From NCBI GenBank assembly GCA_036443455.1, contig JAZFYI010000146.1:1-26524 (forward strand): a stretch of DNA of 26,524 bases, in the 5' to 3' direction. Source of the DNA: MnTg04 sp036443455. Its GTDB lineage: Bacteria > Pseudomonadota > Gammaproteobacteria > Steroidobacterales > MnTg04. The notes below the pieces were generated by a model. It did no database searches. It was not told the DNA's origin and saw nothing but the letters and a program-made list of their open reading frames with translations. Made by a program: the position numbers and the translations under genes. Of the stretch, positions 16,342-23,658 are shown piece by piece; within the stretch, counting starts at the first letter, position 1; each line of letters opens with the position of its first letter.

Positions 16342-17967
16342 TCAGTCCGCCGCGTCCGGGCCGGCCAGCGACAAGTCCTGGCTGTAATGGATGTTCAGGC
16401 TGTTGCTTTGCCAGCCTTTGACCCGCGAGCCGACCATGCGCTTGTTGACGTAAAAATAAATCGGCATCAATGGCTGGTCTTCCAGCATGACGGCCTCCGC
16501 CTGTTGCAGCAAAACGCGGCGCCGATCGGCGTCCGGCGTCGCCGCGGCCCGTCCCAGCAAGTCATCGTAATCGGGATTGGCATAACCGACGAAATTTGCC
16601 GCCGCACCGGTGCGCAGTATCTCCAGGAAGGTATAGGCGTCATCGTAATCGGCGATCCAGCTGCTGCGGAAAACATCGGCATTCCCGTTGCGCATGTCCT
16701 GCAACAGGACCTGGAACTCCACGTTGAGCTGGCTGGCCTGCACGCCCAGGGTTTCGTTCCAGATGCTGGCGATCGCCACCGCGATGTTGCGGTGTATATC
16801 GGCGCTGTTGTAGCGGATCTCGATCTTTAGCGGCCTGGCTGCGCTGTACCCGGCTGCGCGATACAAGCGCCGGGCCTCGGCCAGCCTTTGCGCCATCGTC
16901 CAGCCGGCCCACTCGGGTTCGATCGCCGTGTAGTTGGCGACACCCGGCGGCACCCAGCCATACGCCGGTTCCTGGCCGGCGGTCAGGATGCTGCCCGAAA
17001 GCAGCTGGCGATCGACGACCATGGACAGGGCGCGGCGCAAGCCGCGCTGTCCGGCGAACGGCGCGCGCCGCAGATTGAAGCCGTAATAATAAGTCGTCAG
17101 TTGCGGCGAAACCTTGAGCTCGCCCGGATAGTTTTCCGCGGCCAGCGCGAACTGGTTGTTGGGCACGGTATAAGTAATATCGAGTTCGCCGGCGCGAAAC
17201 CTGGCCAGCTCCGCGTTCTGGTTGACGACCTGGTGGTATACGACTTTCGCGATAGCGGTGTTTTCAGCGTCCCAGTAATTCCGGCTTTTCTCCAGCGAGT
17301 AATGCGAGCCGGTCACGGCCTCGGAAAGCACATACGCGCCGTTGGAAACAAGATTCCCCGGCCGGGTAAATTCTCTGCCATGCCGGCTCAGCGAAGGCCG
17401 GTGCACCGGGAAATTCGCCGGGTGAGTCAGCACGCCCGGCAGGTAGGGGGTCGGGGCCCTGAGGCGTATTTCCAGCGTGTGCTCATCGAGCGCGATAACC
17501 GCAAGATCGGCGGCGGGTTTGTCACCGGCGATGATTTCCGGCGCATTGATGAGCGGGCTCAAAAAGAACGCGAACGCAGCCGCAGTTTCCGGGTCAACCA
17601 GGCGGCGCATCGAGAAAACATAGTCACGGGCGGTCAGTGGATCGCCGTTCGACCAGCGTGCTTCGGGCCGGAGATGGAATGTGTAAGTCCTGCCATCGGC
17701 GGAAACATCCCAGCTCGACGCGGCGCCGGCAATCACCTGGCCATCCGGGCCCAGCCGGGTCAGCCCCTCGTACAGGTCCCTGAGGATCGCGCCCGAGGAA
17801 TCGCTGCGGGCAATCTGCGGGTCCAGCGTTTCCGGCTCGGCCCCGTTGCCCCGGTGCAACACGGCGGCCGTGTCCGCGTCGCCATCGCCCGACGCAACGT
17901 CATCGACTTGCCGCCAACTTATCCAGAGCAGCGCAAGCAGGCCGAGCAGAATTAAGATTCTTCGCAT
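16342..17967 (-). CDS. oppA: Oligopeptide ABC importer substrate-binding protein, OppA-type
   Basis: A 541-residue extracytoplasmic solute-binding protein of family 5 (SBP_bac_5). The N-terminus (MRRILILLGLLALLWISW) is hydrophobic but has no lipobox cysteine and no obvious signal-peptidase site, so it may stay as a membrane anchor. Family blocks include EPETLDPQIARSDSSGAILR, DLYEGLTRLGPDGQVIAGAA, SADGRTYTFHLRPEARWSNG, TARDYVFSMRRLVDP and RALSMVVDRQLL. It should bind oligopeptides and deliver them to OppBC. The ATG at 17967 is close behind a hairpin (17970-17992). mnmG lies 49 nt upstream on the same strand, so opp may be co-transcribed with it. Confidence 0.92.
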   Translation of the reverse strand: MRRILILLGLLALLWISWRQVDDVASGDGDADTAAVLHRGNGAEPETLDPQIARSDSSGAILRDLYEGLTRLGPDGQVIAGAASSWDVSADGRTYTFHLRPEARWSNGDPLTARDYVFSMRRLVDPETAAAFAFFLSPLINAPEIIAGDKPAADLAVIALDEHTLEIRLRAPTPYLPGVLTHPANFPVHRPSLSRHGREFTRPGNLVSNGAYVLSEAVTGSHYSLEKSRNYWDAENTAIAKVVYHQVVNQNAELARFRAGELDITYTVPNNQFALAAENYPGELKVSPQLTTYYYGFNLRRAPFAGQRGLRRALSMVVDRQLLSGSILTAGQEPAYGWVPPGVANYTAIEPEWAGWTMAQRLAEARRLYRAAGYSAARPLKIEIRYNSADIHRNIAVAIASIWNETLGVQASQLNVEFQVLLQDMRNGNADVFRSSWIADYDDAYTFLEILRTGAAANFVGYANPDYDDLLGRAAATPDADRRRVLLQQAEAVMLEDQPLMPIYFYVNKRMVGSRVKGWQSNSLNIHYSQDLSLAGPDAAD

Positions 17968-17969
17968 TT

Positions 17970-17992
17970 CCGTGTCCGTCCAATGGGCACGG
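17970..17992 (-). promoter_or_regulatory. Hairpin immediately upstream of the oppA start codon
   Basis: In the 49-nt mnmG-oppA gap an 8-bp stem (CCGTGCCC with GGACACGG on the minus strand, one G-T pair) encloses a 7-nt loop and ends two bases before the oppA ATG. The purine bases that would serve as ribosome binding site (GGAC, GGA) lie in its loop and 3' arm. There is no U-run, so it is not a terminator. It may reduce or regulate oppA translation; this is inference. Confidence 0.4.
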
Positions 17993-18016
17993 TTGAAGTA
18001 TATAGGCGGCGCGGGA

Positions 18017-19915
18017 TTAAGCCGAGCGCTTGTATTCGCGCTTCTTCAGATGAACCAGCAGCAAAGACAGGCCCGCAGGCGTGACCCCCGGGATTCTGGC
18101 CGCCTCGCCGATCGTTGTGGGCCGGGCCGCGGCCAGCTTCTGGCTCACTTCCGCCGACAGACCGCCAACTTGCAGGTAATCCAGATCGCCTGGCAGAACG
18201 GTATTCGTCTTGCGCTGCAAACGCCTGATTTCCGCCTCCTGCCGCTCGATATAGCCTGAGTAGCTGGCCTGGATCGCTACCTGTTCCCGAACCTGGCTCC
18301 ACAGCCACGGGTCTTGATGCTCGGGCTCGCCGACCACCGCGATCCGGGCCAAGTGTCGATAAGAAACCTGTGGCCGGCGCAGCAGATCCATGGCCTTGAT
18401 ATCGCGGCCGGGAACTCCGCCAATCTCGTCGGCAAGCCCGGGCGGGATATCGCCGGGTTGAATGACTATTTTCGCCAGCCGTGCCTGTTCGGCCTCTATG
18501 GCCTCGCTTTTGCCCTCGAAAACCTGCCAGCGCTTATCGCCGACGACACCGAGCCTGCGCCCCGCCGGTGTCAGGCGCAGATCGGCATTGTCCTCGCGCA
18601 ACAACAACCGGTGTTCGGCACGGCTGGTAAACATGCGGTAGGGCTCGCTGGTCCCACGGCTGATCAGGTCGTCCACGAGGACCCCGATATAGGCTTCGTG
18701 CCGCTGCGGACACCAAACCGGCTCGCCGCGAATCTTCAGCACCGCATTGATGCCGGCGAGAATGCCCTGGGCCGCGGCTTCTTCGTAGCCGGTCGTGCCA
18801 TTGATCTGACCGGCGAAAAACAAGCCGTCGATAAACCTGGTCTCGAGACTGCTGCGCAAGTCACGTGGGTCGAAATAGTCGTACTCGATGGCATAACCGG
18901 GTCGCGTGACATGCACATTTTCAAAACCACGGATGCTGCGCAGAAAGGCCAATTGCACATCGAAGGGCAGGCTGGTCGAGATGCCGTTCGGGTAAACCTC
19001 GTGCGTGTTCAGGCCTTCGGGCTCGATAAAAATCTGGTGTGAGGACTTGTCGGCGAAGCGGACGATCTTGTCTTCGATGGATGGGCAATAGCGCGGCCCG
19101 ACCCCTTCTATCGCCCCGCTGTACATCGGCGAACGATGCAAAGCCTGGCGAATGATGTCATGGGTGCGCTCGTTGGTGCCGCTGATGTGACAACTGACCT
19201 GCCGCGGGTGTTCTTCCCTCCGGCCCAGGAACGAAAACACCGGCGCCGGATCGTCGCCAGGCTGCTCGGCGAGCTGACGATAATCGATGCTGCGGCCATC
19301 GAGCCGTGGCGGCGTACCGGTCTTCAGGCGTCCGACCCGAAACGGCAGCTCCCGCAACCGCGCGGCCAGCCGGTTGGCGGGCGGATCGCCGGCCCGGCCA
19401 CCTTTATGCTGGCTCTCGCCCACGTGGATCACGCCACCGAGGAAAGTCCCGACCGTCAGCACCACAGCAGGTGCCATGAACTGCAGGCCCATCCCGGTCA
19501 CCACGCCGCTCGCCCGGCCGTTTTCCACGACCAGGTCGTCGACGGTCTGCTGGAACAGGCTCAGCCCGGGTTGGTTTTCGACGATCGAGCGGATCGCCTG
19601 CCGGTAAAGCACCCGATCGGCCTGTGCGCGCGTCGCACGGACCGCCGGACCCTTGCTGGCATTAAGCGTGCGAAACTGGATTCCGGCAAGATCGGCCGCG
19701 TGCGCCATCGCACCGCCGAGTGCATCGACCTCCCTGGTCAGGTGTCCCTTGCCGATACCGCCGATCGCCGGGTTGCAGCTCATCTGGCCCAGGGTCTCGA
19801 TGTTCTGCGTCAACAGCAAGGTACGCGCACCCATGCGCGCGGCAGCCAGCGCTGCCTCGGTACCGGCGTGACCGCCGCCGACGACGATAACGTCGTATTG
19901 TTCCGGGTACTTCAT
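18017..19915 (-). CDS. mnmG: tRNA uridine-5-carboxymethylaminomethyl modification enzyme MnmG (GidA)
   Basis: MnmG is the FAD-binding partner of MnmE; the complex installs carboxymethylaminomethyl groups at wobble U34 of several tRNAs. The 632-residue protein has the FAD site VVGGGHAGTEAALAAARMG (11-29), the signatures CNPAIGGIGKGHLTREVD and GVGPRYCPSIEDKIVRFADK, QINGTTGYEEAAAQG, and the helical C-terminal domain that contacts MnmE and tRNA. The ATG at 19915 gives the family N-terminus; the frame is open to a TTG at 19960. A TACAAT -10-like box lies on the minus strand at 19951-19946 with only a weak -35. mnmE is not beside it, and rsmG, its common neighbour, is about 15.4 kb downstream. Confidence 0.97.
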   Translation of the reverse strand: MKYPEQYDVIVVGGGHAGTEAALAAARMGARTLLLTQNIETLGQMSCNPAIGGIGKGHLTREVDALGGAMAHAADLAGIQFRTLNASKGPAVRATRAQADRVLYRQAIRSIVENQPGLSLFQQTVDDLVVENGRASGVVTGMGLQFMAPAVVLTVGTFLGGVIHVGESQHKGGRAGDPPANRLAARLRELPFRVGRLKTGTPPRLDGRSIDYRQLAEQPGDDPAPVFSFLGRREEHPRQVSCHISGTNERTHDIIRQALHRSPMYSGAIEGVGPRYCPSIEDKIVRFADKSSHQIFIEPEGLNTHEVYPNGISTSLPFDVQLAFLRSIRGFENVHVTRPGYAIEYDYFDPRDLRSSLETRFIDGLFFAGQINGTTGYEEAAAQGILAGINAVLKIRGEPVWCPQRHEAYIGVLVDDLISRGTSEPYRMFTSRAEHRLLLREDNADLRLTPAGRRLGVVGDKRWQVFEGKSEAIEAEQARLAKIVIQPGDIPPGLADEIGGVPGRDIKAMDLLRRPQVSYRHLARIAVVGEPEHQDPWLWSQVREQVAIQASYSGYIERQEAEIRRLQRKTNTVLPGDLDYLQVGGLSAEVSQKLAAARPTTIGEAARIPGVTPAGLSLLLVHLKKREYKRSA

Positions 19916-20015
19916 CAAACTCAACCAGTCTCGCCTGGGTGGCGCATTGTAAGCGCCCAATGGTGCCCGTACCAGAGTAATGCTTTACACTGTCATCGAT
20001 GTCCGTATCCCGATC

Positions 20016-20039
20016 GCCCGTCAGAAGGGCCTTTTTTTT
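20016..20039 (+). terminator. Terminator-like hairpin plus T8 in the leader of the hydrolase operon
   Basis: GCCC (20016-20019) can pair with GGGC (20027-20030) around a 7-nt loop, and after one C there are eight T residues on the plus strand. The stem is only 4 bp, but the T run is the longest in this region. It lies between the mnmG start and the likely start of the hydrolase gene, oriented with the hydrolase operon, so it could be a leader attenuator, or end a short transcript coming from upstream. If the hydrolase starts at 19999 instead, it falls inside the coding sequence. Confidence 0.35.
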
Positions 20040-20073
20040 ATCTCCCCCGATCCATCCCTCTGTCAAAGTCCGG

Positions 20074-21573
20074 GTGAACCGGCTGGTGGGCGGCGCACTG
20101 GCAAGCCTTCTGTTAATTGCGCCGGTTTCTTCGCCGCTTGCCGAAAGCGATCTGCCGGCCGATGCGCCGCCGATCTCATCCATCGATGAACTGCAGGATT
20201 GCAATCTTTACGCGACATCGGGGCTGCGGCGCGTCGAGGCGCGCTGCGGCTGGTTCGAGGTAGCCGAGAACCGCGCTGACGCGGACAGCCGGAGTATTCG
20301 CCTGCACATCGCGCTGGTACCGGCGGTTGACGAAACAGCCGCTGGCTCGCCGCTGGCCTTGCTGGCCGGTGGGCCGGGCCAGTCCGCGCAGGACGTGTAT
20401 ACCAGCGTCGCACCGGCGCTTTCGCGGGTGCGCAACAAGCATCCGATCCTGTTGCTCGATCAGCGCGGCACCGGCAGATCCAACCGGCTAAGTTGCGAGG
20501 AACAGGAAGAAATAGACGACCAGGAGTGGAGCGTGGAGTTGATGCGCAAGGTTGTCGGCGAGTGTCTTGAAGCCCTGGATACCGATACGCGTTATTACAC
20601 GACCAGCGTCGCTGTTCGCGATCTGGACGAGGTGAGGCAGGTACTCGGTTTCGAACAACTGAACCTGCTTGGCGGCTCGTATGGCACACGGGTAGCGCTG
20701 CATTATCTCCGTCGCTACCCACAGGCCACACGCGCCGTCATTATCGATGGCGTGGTGTCGGCCGACCTGGCGCTGGGCCCCGGCATCGCGATCGATGCGC
20801 AAAGAGCCCTCGATATGGCGTTCGCCCGTTGCGCCGCGGACCCCGCCTGCCACGAGGCCTTTCCTGACCCGGCGGCCGATGTCAGGTCATTGCAGGAGCA
20901 ACTGGCAAAGGAGCCTGTATCCCTGGCCTTGCCAGACCCGCTGACCGGCAAGATGCTCGATAAACGCCTCGATGAAAATCAGTTTGTGGGCGCACTGCGA
21001 ATGCTCACCTATTCGTCGGAGACGGTTGCCCTGATCCCTTTGCTGCTCAGCGAAGCAGCAAGCGGAAATCCTGCTCCCTTGCTGGCGCAATCATTGATGA
21101 TCACCGGCAACATAGTCGAAATGCTGGCGATGGGGATGCACAATGCGGTCGTCTGCACGGAAGACGTGCCGTTTATTGAGGATCCGGACAGCTATATGCC
21201 GGAACTCGAAAAGACTTTCCTGGGCACGATAATGCTCGATGGCTTGATCGCCATTTGCGACGTCTGGCCCGCGGGAGTCATCGACGACGATTTCAAAACC
21301 CCGGTGGTCAGCGACGTACCCGTCCTGTTGTTGTCGGGCGAGGCCGACCCGGTGACACCACCGGTCTATGCCATACGAGCCGAGGAAACGTTGAGCAATT
21401 CCCGGCACCTGGAACTGGCCGGGCAAGGCCATGGCCAGATCAGCACCGGTTGTCTGCCGCAGTTACTCGGCGAGTTCATCGCCAATCCCGATCCGCAGGC
21501 GTTGGATGAAACCTGTATCGAGCGCGCCGAACCGGTTGGCTTTTTCCTCGATTTCAACGGGCCATCGCCATGA
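20074..21573 (+). CDS. Exported alpha/beta hydrolase, tripeptidyl aminopeptidase-like (TAP-like C-terminus)
   Basis: A serine hydrolase of the proline iminopeptidase/tripeptidyl aminopeptidase group. With the GTG at 20074 the protein has 499 residues and a clean Sec signal peptide (NRLVGGALASLLLIAPVSSPLAES). Visible are the oxyanion motif LAGGPGQSA, LLLDQRGTGRSN, the nucleophile elbow GGSYG with Ser202, a lid region, and a C-terminal TAP-like domain with Asp425 in LLSGEADPVTPP and His453 in GQGHG. An ATG at 19999 would add 25 residues with no signal character; neither start has a good ribosome binding site, so the start is uncertain. The stop overlaps the NatA-like gene by ATGA. It probably cleaves short peptides or amides in the periplasm; the true substrate is unknown. 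Confidence 0.85.
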   Translation: MNRLVGGALASLLLIAPVSSPLAESDLPADAPPISSIDELQDCNLYATSGLRRVEARCGWFEVAENRADADSRSIRLHIALVPAVDETAAGSPLALLAGGPGQSAQDVYTSVAPALSRVRNKHPILLLDQRGTGRSNRLSCEEQEEIDDQEWSVELMRKVVGECLEALDTDTRYYTTSVAVRDLDEVRQVLGFEQLNLLGGSYGTRVALHYLRRYPQATRAVIIDGVVSADLALGPGIAIDAQRALDMAFARCAADPACHEAFPDPAADVRSLQEQLAKEPVSLALPDPLTGKMLDKRLDENQFVGALRMLTYSSETVALIPLLLSEAASGNPAPLLAQSLMITGNIVEMLAMGMHNAVVCTEDVPFIEDPDSYMPELEKTFLGTIMLDGLIAICDVWPAGVIDDDFKTPVVSDVPVLLLSGEADPVTPPVYAIRAEETLSNSRHLELAGQGHGQISTGCLPQLLGEFIANPDPQALDETCIERAEPVGFFLDFNGPSP

Positions 21574-22298
21574 TACGGGCACAGGGGCTGAGCAAGTCTT
21601 TTGGCAAAATCCACGCGGTGGACAACATATCTTTCGACGCCGAAGACGGGAAAATTACGGCCCTGCTCGGACCCAACGGCGCGGGCAAATCGACCACCCT
21701 GCGCATGCTTTACACGGTACTGAAACCCGACGCCGGCCTGGCGCTGATCGATGGCGTCGACAACCAGGCCGATTTGCAAGCGGCACGCCGCAAGCTCGGT
21801 GTTCTGCCGCACAGCGCCGGTCTGTACCCGCACCTGACCGCGTTGGAAAACATCCGCTATTACGGCCGGCTTAGCGGGCTGGAAAAGGCGGAGCTCGAAC
21901 GACGCGTGACAGAATTGTCTGCTGTTTTGGAGCTGGGGCCTATCGCGGATCGGCACGCCAAGGGGTTTTCCCAGGGCGAACGCACCCGGGTCGCGCTGGC
22001 GCGCGCGCTCGTACACCAGCCAAAAAACCTGCTGCTGGATGAGCCGACCAATGGCCTGGATGTGATGGCGACACGGTCTTTACGCAAGTTGCTGCTGCAA
22101 TTGCGAGACCAGGGGCATTGCATCTTGCTATCCAGCCATATCATGCAGGAGGTCGCCGCGCTGGCCGACCAGATTGTCATTATTGCGCATGGCCGGGTTA
22201 TCGCCGATGGAACACCGGAGCAAATTCTTGCGAGGACCGGCGCCGATGACCTGGAGTCGGCATTCGTCGATCTGGTCGGGGGGGAGGAAGCGAGATGA
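21570..22298 (+). CDS. ABC exporter ATPase, NatA-type
   Basis: A 242-residue ATPase of the ABC-2 exporter class. Walker A GPNGAGKST (34-42), signature FSQGERTRVALARAL (133-147, with SQGE in place of the usual SGG), Walker B LLLDEP (154-159) followed by the D-loop NGLD, and the switch His in LLSSHIMQEV. The opening (IRAQGLSKSFGKIHAVDNIS) and FSQGE are typical of the NatA group that drives Na+ or small-molecule export. The ATG overlaps the hydrolase stop (ATGA), and its own stop overlaps the permease gene (ATGA), so the three proteins are made in step. Confidence 0.9.
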   Translation: MIRAQGLSKSFGKIHAVDNISFDAEDGKITALLGPNGAGKSTTLRMLYTVLKPDAGLALIDGVDNQADLQAARRKLGVLPHSAGLYPHLTALENIRYYGRLSGLEKAELERRVTELSAVLELGPIADRHAKGFSQGERTRVALARALVHQPKNLLLDEPTNGLDVMATRSLRKLLLQLRDQGHCILLSSHIMQEVAALADQIVIIAHGRVIADGTPEQILARTGADDLESAFVDLVGGEEAR

Positions 22299-23464
22299 CG
22301 CTGCTGACGGTCGTCTGGGCCAAAGAGGTACTGGACAATCTGCGTGACCGGCGCACGCTGCTTTCCTCGCTGATATTTGGCCCTTTGTTTGGCCCGATAC
22401 TTTTCGTATTCATGATGAATTTCATGCTAAACGAAGCGACCACTGATCTGGACGAGTTGCTCGAATTGCCGGTCAGCGGACAGGAACACGCACCCGAACT
22501 GATAAAGTGGCTCGGTGGCAACGGCGTCGATGTTGTGCCTGGTCCCGCGGATGCTCGCGAGGCAGTCAGCCGGGGTGATTTGAGCATGGTGCTGGTCATC
22601 CCGGAATCGATCGGCGAACAGCTTCGCGCGGGACAGCCTGCGCCGATACAACTGGTCGTCAACAATGCCAGGAGCCGCGACCGCGGCGATGTGCGCAAAG
22701 CAAGAAATTTGCTCCGTGCTTACCGCAACCAGCTTGCTGCGTTGCGCCTGCAAGCCCGCGGGATCAATCCGCTGGTGTTGCACCCGGTGGTGGTCGATGA
22801 GGTCGATGTTTCAACGGCGGTTGGGCGAGCGCTGGTCGTGCTCGGGATGTTGACCTATTTCATATTGTTCTCGATGTTGATGGGCGGCATGTACCTGGCG
22901 ATCGACACGACGGCCGGTGAACGGGAGCGTGGCTCACTGGAACCGCTGCTGACGCTGGCGGTACCCACCGGCCAGCTGATCCTGGGTAAAGTCGCGGCGA
23001 CCTGTACGTTCATGCTGGCGGCATTGGCGGTAACCGTCACCGCGTTTTCGATCAGCCTCAATTTCCTCGATCTCCAGGCGCTCGACATGCAAGCCAACTT
23101 CGGTCCCGGTATCGCCTTGTCGGTGTTCGCGGTCATGCTGCCATTTACCTTGTTTGGCGCCGGCATGATGACGCTAGTTGCCTCGTTCACCCGAAGTTAC
23201 AAGGAAGCCCAGACCTACCTGACGGTTGTGTTGCTGGTACCGACCCTGCCGATTATTTTTGCGGCGATTTTCTCGCTTGACCCCACCTTCGAGTTAATGG
23301 CTGTCCCCAGTCTCAGCCAGCACTTGTTGATCACCGCCATCATGAAAGGCGAAGCGTTGCAGCCCGAGTGGATCGCGGTCTCGGCTACAAGCACCTTGCT
23401 GGTCGGCGCACTTTTTGTCTGGCTTGCCAGCCTGTTTTATCGCCGGGAGAGCATCCTCGGCTGA
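22295..23464 (+). CDS. ABC exporter permease, NatB-type (ABC-2 family)
   Basis: A 389-residue ABC-2 permease. One helix near residues 24-42 (LSSLIFGPLFGPILFVFMM) is followed by a periplasmic domain of about 140 residues, then five hydrophobic segments from about 182 on, including the TTAGERERGSLEPLLTLAVP loop that marks NatB-like and DUF-type ABC-2 permeases. The ATG overlaps the ATPase stop as ATGA. It would form the membrane part of the exporter with the preceding ATPase. NatAB pumps Na+ in Bacillus, but homologues export other compounds; the cargo is not readable here. Confidence 0.88.
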   Translation: MTLLTVVWAKEVLDNLRDRRTLLSSLIFGPLFGPILFVFMMNFMLNEATTDLDELLELPVSGQEHAPELIKWLGGNGVDVVPGPADAREAVSRGDLSMVLVIPESIGEQLRAGQPAPIQLVVNNARSRDRGDVRKARNLLRAYRNQLAALRLQARGINPLVLHPVVVDEVDVSTAVGRALVVLGMLTYFILFSMLMGGMYLAIDTTAGERERGSLEPLLTLAVPTGQLILGKVAATCTFMLAALAVTVTAFSISLNFLDLQALDMQANFGPGIALSVFAVMLPFTLFGAGMMTLVASFTRSYKEAQTYLTVVLLVPTLPIIFAAIFSLDPTFELMAVPSLSQHLLITAIMKGEALQPEWIAVSATSTLLVGALFVWLASLFYRRESILG

Positions 23465-23487
23465 CCGGTCCTCACCCCCGGTTTTTT
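23464..23487 (+). terminator. Weak terminator after the NatAB-type operon
   Basis: ACCGG (23464-23468) pairs with CCGGT (23478-23482) around a 9-nt loop, with six T residues at 23482-23487 right after. The stem begins at the last base of the permease stop codon. It is short but well placed to end the hydrolase-NatAB transcript. Confidence 0.5.
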
Positions 23488-23658
23488 GTCGCCCAGGAGC
23501 CTGTCGGGCTTATCGGCAGACCCCCGCACCCCGCAGGCCCCTCATTTGTGCCGAACCATTTGACATAATTCATCCGGTTTTCATGAATGCGACGGCCCTC
23601 ACGCTTTGCAAACCCGATTTCCCCGATGCTATCTGATATATCAAACAGGGCCTGGTAA
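23488..23658 (+). promoter_or_regulatory. Promoter region of the diguanylate cyclase gene
   Basis: No gene is visible in this gap. A perfect TTGACA -35 box lies at 23560-23565, with a poor -10 match (ATGAAT) 17 bp later, flanked by an ATTCAT/ATGAAT inverted repeat. Nearer the gene there is a 10-nt palindrome TGATATATCA at 23634-23643, which is AT-rich and might carry an alternative -10 or a regulator site. These are suggestions from sequence only. Confidence 0.35.

Noticed and set aside
16888..17955. Long plus-strand open frame (355 codons)
   Set aside because: Antisense shadow of oppA; Arg/Gly-rich composition without domains.
2651..18016. Genomic island carried by a mobile element
   Set aside because: No integrase, transposase, tRNA border or direct repeat is visible, and base composition and codon use look like those of the flanks.
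19136..20077. Plus-strand open frame (313 codons) upstream of the hydrolase
   Set aside because: It overlaps the N-terminal half of mnmG antisense and has no recognisable motif.
23634..23643. TGATATATCA as an FNR/CRP-type site
   Set aside because: The half-sites are separated by two bases, whereas FNR sites (TTGAT-N4-ATCAA) need four; kept only as an AT-rich palindrome.
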